Shown one piece after another: positions 60,140 through 64,000 of a stretch of DNA of 64,000 nt; position 1 is the first letter of the stretch; each line of letters starts with the position of its first letter. The DNA comes from Actinomadura macrotermitis (GTDB lineage Bacteria; Actinomycetota; Actinomycetes; Streptosporangiales; Streptosporangiaceae). The stretch is taken from assembly GCF_009604375.1 (NCBI RefSeq), contig NZ_WEGH01000001.1, positions 1,488,001 through 1,552,000 on the forward strand. Direction: 5' to 3'. The notes under the pieces are model-generated. The model was not told the origin of the DNA and made no database searches. It saw only the letters and a list, made by a program, of their open reading frames with translations. A program made the position numbers and the translations under genes.

Positions 60140-60155
60140 TTACCAACCAAGCGAT
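60140..60155 (+). promoter_or_regulatory. TTACCAA element shared by both P450 promoters
   Basis: TTACCAACCAAGCGAT matches 14 of 16 bases of TTACCAAGCAAGCGCT at 63819-63834, before the last P450. The contained CAAGCG resembles half of a KstR2-type box, but the right half is poor. Confidence 0.5.
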
Positions 60156-60170
60156 TGGCCGAGACTCCTG

Positions 60171-60188
60171 TTGAGACTGGTGTCTCAT
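60171..60188. promoter_or_regulatory. GAGACT palindrome before cyp125
   Basis: TTGAGACT-GG-TGTCTCAT is an imperfect version of the perfect ATGAGACT-CC-AGTCTCAT at 63779-63796. An additional GAGACT lies at 60161-60166. It is a candidate operator for an unidentified dimeric regulator. Confidence 0.55.
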
Positions 60189-60206
60189 TTGCTCTTGTGG
60201 CGGCCC

Positions 60207-60220
60207 TGGAATGGGTTCTA
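60207..60220. promoter_or_regulatory. KstR-type box (near) before cyp125
   Basis: TGGAATGGGTTCTA matches TnnAACnnGTTnnA except one base (AAT for AAC). It is 42 bp before the cyp125 start. Confidence 0.55.
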
Positions 60221-60262
60221 GCTTGGCCCCGATCGACATCGCCGCGAGGGCAAGGAGCGCGC

Positions 60263-61504
60263 ATGACCGCCACCGCACCCGAGACCGCCGTCCCCGACGG
60301 CTTCGACTTCAGCTGCCCCGACCTGATGACCGAGCGCGTCCCGCTGGCCGAGTTCGCCGCGCTGCGCCGCACCGCGCGGCCCTGGTGGAACGCCCAGCCG
60401 CGCGGCCGCACCGGCTTCGACGACGACGGCTTCTGGGTGGTCAGCAAGCACGCCCACATCAAGGAGATCTCGCGCGACCACGAGCTGTTCTCCGCCGCCG
60501 CGAACGGCTCGGTGATCCGGTTCAACGAGTCGTTCGGGGCCGCGGAGCTGGAGCTGCAGCGCGAGAGCCTGCTGCTGCACATGGACCCGCCGCAGCACGC
60601 CAAGCTCCGCAAGATCGTGTCGCGCGGCTTCACCCCGCGGGTGATCAACGGCCTGCACGACGCGCTGCACGAGCGGGCCGGGCGGATCGTGGCCGAGGCG
60701 CGGCGGCGCGGCGGCGAGGGCGACTTCGTCACCGAGATCGCCGCCGAGCTGCCGCTGCAGGCGATCGCCGAGCTGATGGGCGTGCCGCAGCAGGACCGGC
60801 GCCGGCTGTTCGAGTGGTCCAACCAGATGCTCGGCTACGACGACCCCGAGTACGACGCCGACCCGGCCTGCGCCGCCGCCGAGATCATCGGCTACTCGAT
60901 GGGCCTGGCCGAGCGGCGGCGGGGCTGCCCCGCGCACGACATCGTCACCAGGCTGGTGCAGGCCGACGTGGACGGGCGCGGCCTGAGCGACGACGAGTTC
61001 GGCTACTTCATGATCCTGCTGGCGGTGGCCGGGAACGAGACCACCCGCAACGCGATCACGCACGGGATGCTGGCCTTCTTCGACCACCCCGGGCAGTGGG
61101 AGCTGTACAAGGCCGGGCGGCCCGAGACCGCGGCCGACGAGATCGTCCGCTGGGCGACGCCGGTGACGGCGTTCCAGCGCACCGCCGTGCGCGACACCGA
61201 GCTCGGCGGGGTGCCGATCCGGGCGGGCGACCGGCTGGCCATGTACTACAGCTCGGCCAACTTCGACGAGGAGGTCTTCGACGAGCCCGGCCGCTTCGAC
61301 GTCACCCGCTCGCCCAACCCGCACCTGGGGTTCGGCGGGACCGGCGCCCACTACTGCATCGGCGCGAACCTGGCCCGGCTGGAGATCCGGCTGATGTTCG
61401 ACGCGATCGCCGAGCAGATGCCGCACATCGCTCAGGCGGGCGAGCCGCGGCGGCTGCGGTCGGCCTGGCTGAACGGGATCAAGGAGCTGCGGGTCCGCTA
61501 CTGA
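60263..61504 (+). CDS. cyp125: Steroid C26/C27-monooxygenase CYP125
   Basis: A 413-residue P450 strikingly like mycobacterial CYP125A1 throughout: WWNAQPRGRTGFDDDGFWVV, KIVSRGFTPRVINGLHD, AVAGNETTRNAITHGMLA, DEIVRWATPVTAFQRTA and the haem loop FGGTGAHYCIGANLA. CYP125 oxidises the terminal carbon of the sterol side chain to the acid, the first step of cholesterol side-chain breakdown. ATG with AAGGAG upstream. fadA5 follows. KstR-type boxes lie upstream. Confidence 0.93.
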   Translation: MTATAPETAVPDGFDFSCPDLMTERVPLAEFAALRRTARPWWNAQPRGRTGFDDDGFWVVSKHAHIKEISRDHELFSAAANGSVIRFNESFGAAELELQRESLLLHMDPPQHAKLRKIVSRGFTPRVINGLHDALHERAGRIVAEARRRGGEGDFVTEIAAELPLQAIAELMGVPQQDRRRLFEWSNQMLGYDDPEYDADPACAAAEIIGYSMGLAERRRGCPAHDIVTRLVQADVDGRGLSDDEFGYFMILLAVAGNETTRNAITHGMLAFFDHPGQWELYKAGRPETAADEIVRWATPVTAFQRTAVRDTELGGVPIRAGDRLAMYYSSANFDEEVFDEPGRFDVTRSPNPHLGFGGTGAHYCIGANLARLEIRLMFDAIAEQMPHIAQAGEPRRLRSAWLNGIKELRVRY

Positions 61505-61522
61505 GCCCCTTCCACACAAAAC

Positions 61523-62731
<1,209 letters not shown>

Positions 62732-62736
62732 CGCCG

Positions 62737-63729
62737 GTGGCGCCGGCTCCGGCGGATCTCGGCGGGGGCGTGTGGAGCGTTCCGGTGCCGATCCCGGGCA
62801 ATCCGCTCGCCTACACGCTCGTCTACGCCCTGGAGGGGCCGCGCGGGCCCGTCCTGATCGACGCGGGCTGGGAGCACGAGGACGCCTGGTCCGCGCTGAA
62901 GGACGGCCTCGGCGGCTTCGGCATGGACATCGCGGACGTGGCCGGGGTGGTCGTCACGCACTACCACCCCGACCACGCCGGCCTCGCCGGGCGGATCCGC
63001 GCGACCTCGGGCGCGTGGATCGCGATGCACCGCGACGACGCCGAGATCGTCCGGCTGTTCCGCGCGGCCGTCGCGCAGGACGCCGGCCGCACCTGGGAGC
63101 TCGGCTCGATGCGCCGCGCCGGGGCCGCCGAGGGCGACCTGGCCGGCCACGCGCGCCGCGAGCACGTCGACCCGCCCGCCGAGCCCGACCGGGAGCTGGC
63201 CGACGGCGACCTGGTCGACCTGCCCGGCCGCCGGCTGCGCGCGATCTGGACGCCCGGCCACTCCCCCGGGCACATCTGCCTGCACCTGGAGGACGGCGAC
63301 CGGATCTTCACCGGCGACCACGTGCTGCCGCGGATCACCCCGCACATCGGCCTGTACCCCTACGACCGCACCGACACCGACCCGCTCGGCGACTTCCTGC
63401 GCTCGCTCGGCCGGGTCGGCGCGATGGCGGTGGGCGAGGTGCTGCCGGCCCACCAGCACCGCTTCACCGGCCTCGGCGAGCGGGTGCGGGAGATCGCCCG
63501 GCACCACGAGGAGCGGCTGGCCGAGGTGCGCGCGCTGCTGTCGGCGGCGCCGGTGTCGCTGTGGGACCTGACGGCCGCGCTGACCTGGCGGCACCCGTGG
63601 GCGGACATGCCGCTGCAGGCGCGCCAGATGGCGGCGGGCGAGGCGGCGGCGCACCTGCGGGTGCTGGAGACCCGGGGCGTCGCCCGGCGCGAGGGGGACC
63701 GCGACCCGCTGCGTTTCGTCCTTCGCTAG
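62737..63729 (+). CDS. MBL-fold metallo-hydrolase
   Basis: A 330-residue metallo-beta-lactamase-fold protein. The HxHxDH motif lies in VVTHYHPDHAGLAG; later ligands are in WTPGHSPGHICLHL and IFTGDHVLPRI. GTG at 62737 (MAPAPADLGGGVWSV) is 5 bp after fadA5, so it shares its transcript. It may hydrolyse a thioester or lactone in the steroid route; this is not a standard member of the mycobacterial set. The true substrate is unknown. Confidence 0.85.
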   Translation: MAPAPADLGGGVWSVPVPIPGNPLAYTLVYALEGPRGPVLIDAGWEHEDAWSALKDGLGGFGMDIADVAGVVVTHYHPDHAGLAGRIRATSGAWIAMHRDDAEIVRLFRAAVAQDAGRTWELGSMRRAGAAEGDLAGHARREHVDPPAEPDRELADGDLVDLPGRRLRAIWTPGHSPGHICLHLEDGDRIFTGDHVLPRITPHIGLYPYDRTDTDPLGDFLRSLGRVGAMAVGEVLPAHQHRFTGLGERVREIARHHEERLAEVRALLSAAPVSLWDLTAALTWRHPWADMPLQARQMAAGEAAAHLRVLETRGVARREGDRDPLRFVLR

Positions 63730-63778
63730 CTGTCACGACAGCGTGCGACGCACGTCACACCCCGAGTCTGGACCCTTG

Positions 63779-63796
63779 ATGAGACTCCAGTCTCAT
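63779..63796. promoter_or_regulatory. Perfect GAGACT palindrome before the last P450
   Basis: ATGAGACT-CC-AGTCTCAT has perfect 8-bp arms. It lies 87 bp before the start at 63883 and matches the imperfect copy before cyp125. Confidence 0.65.
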
Positions 63797-63818
63797 GTTA
63801 GAACCGGGACGTATCCGC

Positions 63819-63834
63819 TTACCAAGCAAGCGCT
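63819..63834 (+). promoter_or_regulatory. TTACCAA element before the last P450
   Basis: TTACCAAGCAAGCGCT is the partner of the copy before cyp125 (14 of 16 bases). Here it lies downstream of the palindrome; before cyp125 it lies upstream. Confidence 0.5.
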
Positions 63835-63882
63835 AGACAGACGATTCCGTGCGGCGCGACGCGGAACGCGGAGAGGACGGGC

Positions 63883-64000
63883 GTGACCCAGCAGGATGTG
63901 ACCCTCAGCGGGCGAGAGGCCCTCGCGCACCCCACCGGCACCGCCCCCGAGATCGACATCATCGACCCGGCCGTCTATGAGCGGGGCGGCATCCCGCACG
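63883..64000 (+). CDS. Cytochrome P450, N-terminus only
   Basis: Thirty-nine residues are present, starting MTQQDVTLSGREALAHPTG at a GTG preceded by GAGAGGA, then IDIIDPAVYERGGIPH. The DIIDPAVYERGGIPH block resembles the beginning of actinobacterial P450s of the steroid/terpene branches. It shares promoter elements with cyp125, which suggests related control. The rest lies outside the window. Confidence 0.65.
   Translation, partial: MTQQDVTLSGREALAHPTGTAPEIDIIDPAVYERGGIPH

Larger units (their letters stand above)
59856..60262. other. Divergent regulatory region before cyp125
   Basis: This 407-bp gap has no convincing gene. It holds a far KstR-type box (60004-60017), a TTACCAA element (60140-60155), a GAGACT palindrome (60171-60188) and a near KstR-type box (60207-60220). 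The AT-rich parts mark likely promoters for cyp125 and the divergent membrane protein. Confidence 0.65.

Noticed and set aside
60140..60155. Calling the TTACCAA element a KstR2 operator.
   Set aside because: Only the CAAGCG half fits AnCAAGnnCTTGnT; the right half has two mismatches in both copies.

Overview
The window is very GC-rich actinomycete chromosomal DNA. GTG starts, 4-bp ATGA/GTGA gene overlaps, SARP/AfsR and XRE regulators, a DUF397-type protein and a serine/threonine kinase receptor all point that way. The gene content fits a soil actinomycete of the Actinomadura/Thermomonosporaceae type, but that assignment is inference. No rRNA, tRNA, CRISPR array, insertion sequence or prophage was seen.

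Both ends carry steroid (cholesterol) side-chain degradation genes. On the left (1-6428) a minus-strand operon reads fadD17 - chsE1 - chsE2 - a fused chsH2-chsH1 - ltp2 (cut by the window edge). It faces a divergent TetR gene that closely resembles KstR. On the right (60004-64000) lie cyp125, fadA5, a metallo-beta-lactamase-fold hydrolase and the start of another P450. KstR-type boxes (TnnAACnnGTTnnA) precede fadD17, kstR, cyp125 and fadA5, so the two blocks are probably one regulon. A second, unassigned pair of motifs is shared by the two P450 promoters.

From 6490 to 10658 there is an ECF sigma factor with its membrane partner, a small DUF397-like protein, and a serine/threonine kinase fused to an extracellular amino-acid-type binding protein. 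From 10730 to 27620 a long minus-strand cluster encodes almost the whole route from purines to central metabolism: 8-oxoguanine deaminase, three-subunit xanthine dehydrogenase, XdhC, an NCS2 permease, uricase, HIU hydrolase, OHCU decarboxylase, allantoinase, allantoicase, then glyoxylate carboligase, tartronate semialdehyde reductase, hydroxypyruvate isomerase and glycerate kinase. A divergent PucR-type regulator sits at its head. The carboligase has glutamate at the position where the E. coli enzyme has its unusual valine.

From 29305 to 43028 is a mixed region: a Dabb protein, an AraC regulator, catalase, MarR/SDR, TetR/carotenoid oxygenase, cupin/TetR, an XRE regulator with tiny coupled ORFs, a beta-solenoid membrane protein, two NTF2-like proteins, a truncated dehydrogenase and a quinone-oxidoreductase-like enzyme. 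Several divergent pairs have clear palindromic operators.

From 43086 to 54740 is a compact candidate natural-product locus. OleA-like ketosynthase, glycosyltransferase, P450, a 35-residue coupled ORF, OleC-like ligase and OleD-like reductase form a tight minus-strand operon. A second P450, a DrrAB-type exporter and a SARP regulator lie opposite. No OleB is seen, so a beta-lactone lipid is a reasonable guess for the product.

From 54807 to 59855 are envelope genes: a secreted SGNH hydrolase, an unusual sigma factor - zinc finger - transmembrane - CAP-domain fusion, a separate secreted CAP protein convergent with it, a tiny secreted protein, and a single-pass membrane protein of unknown role.
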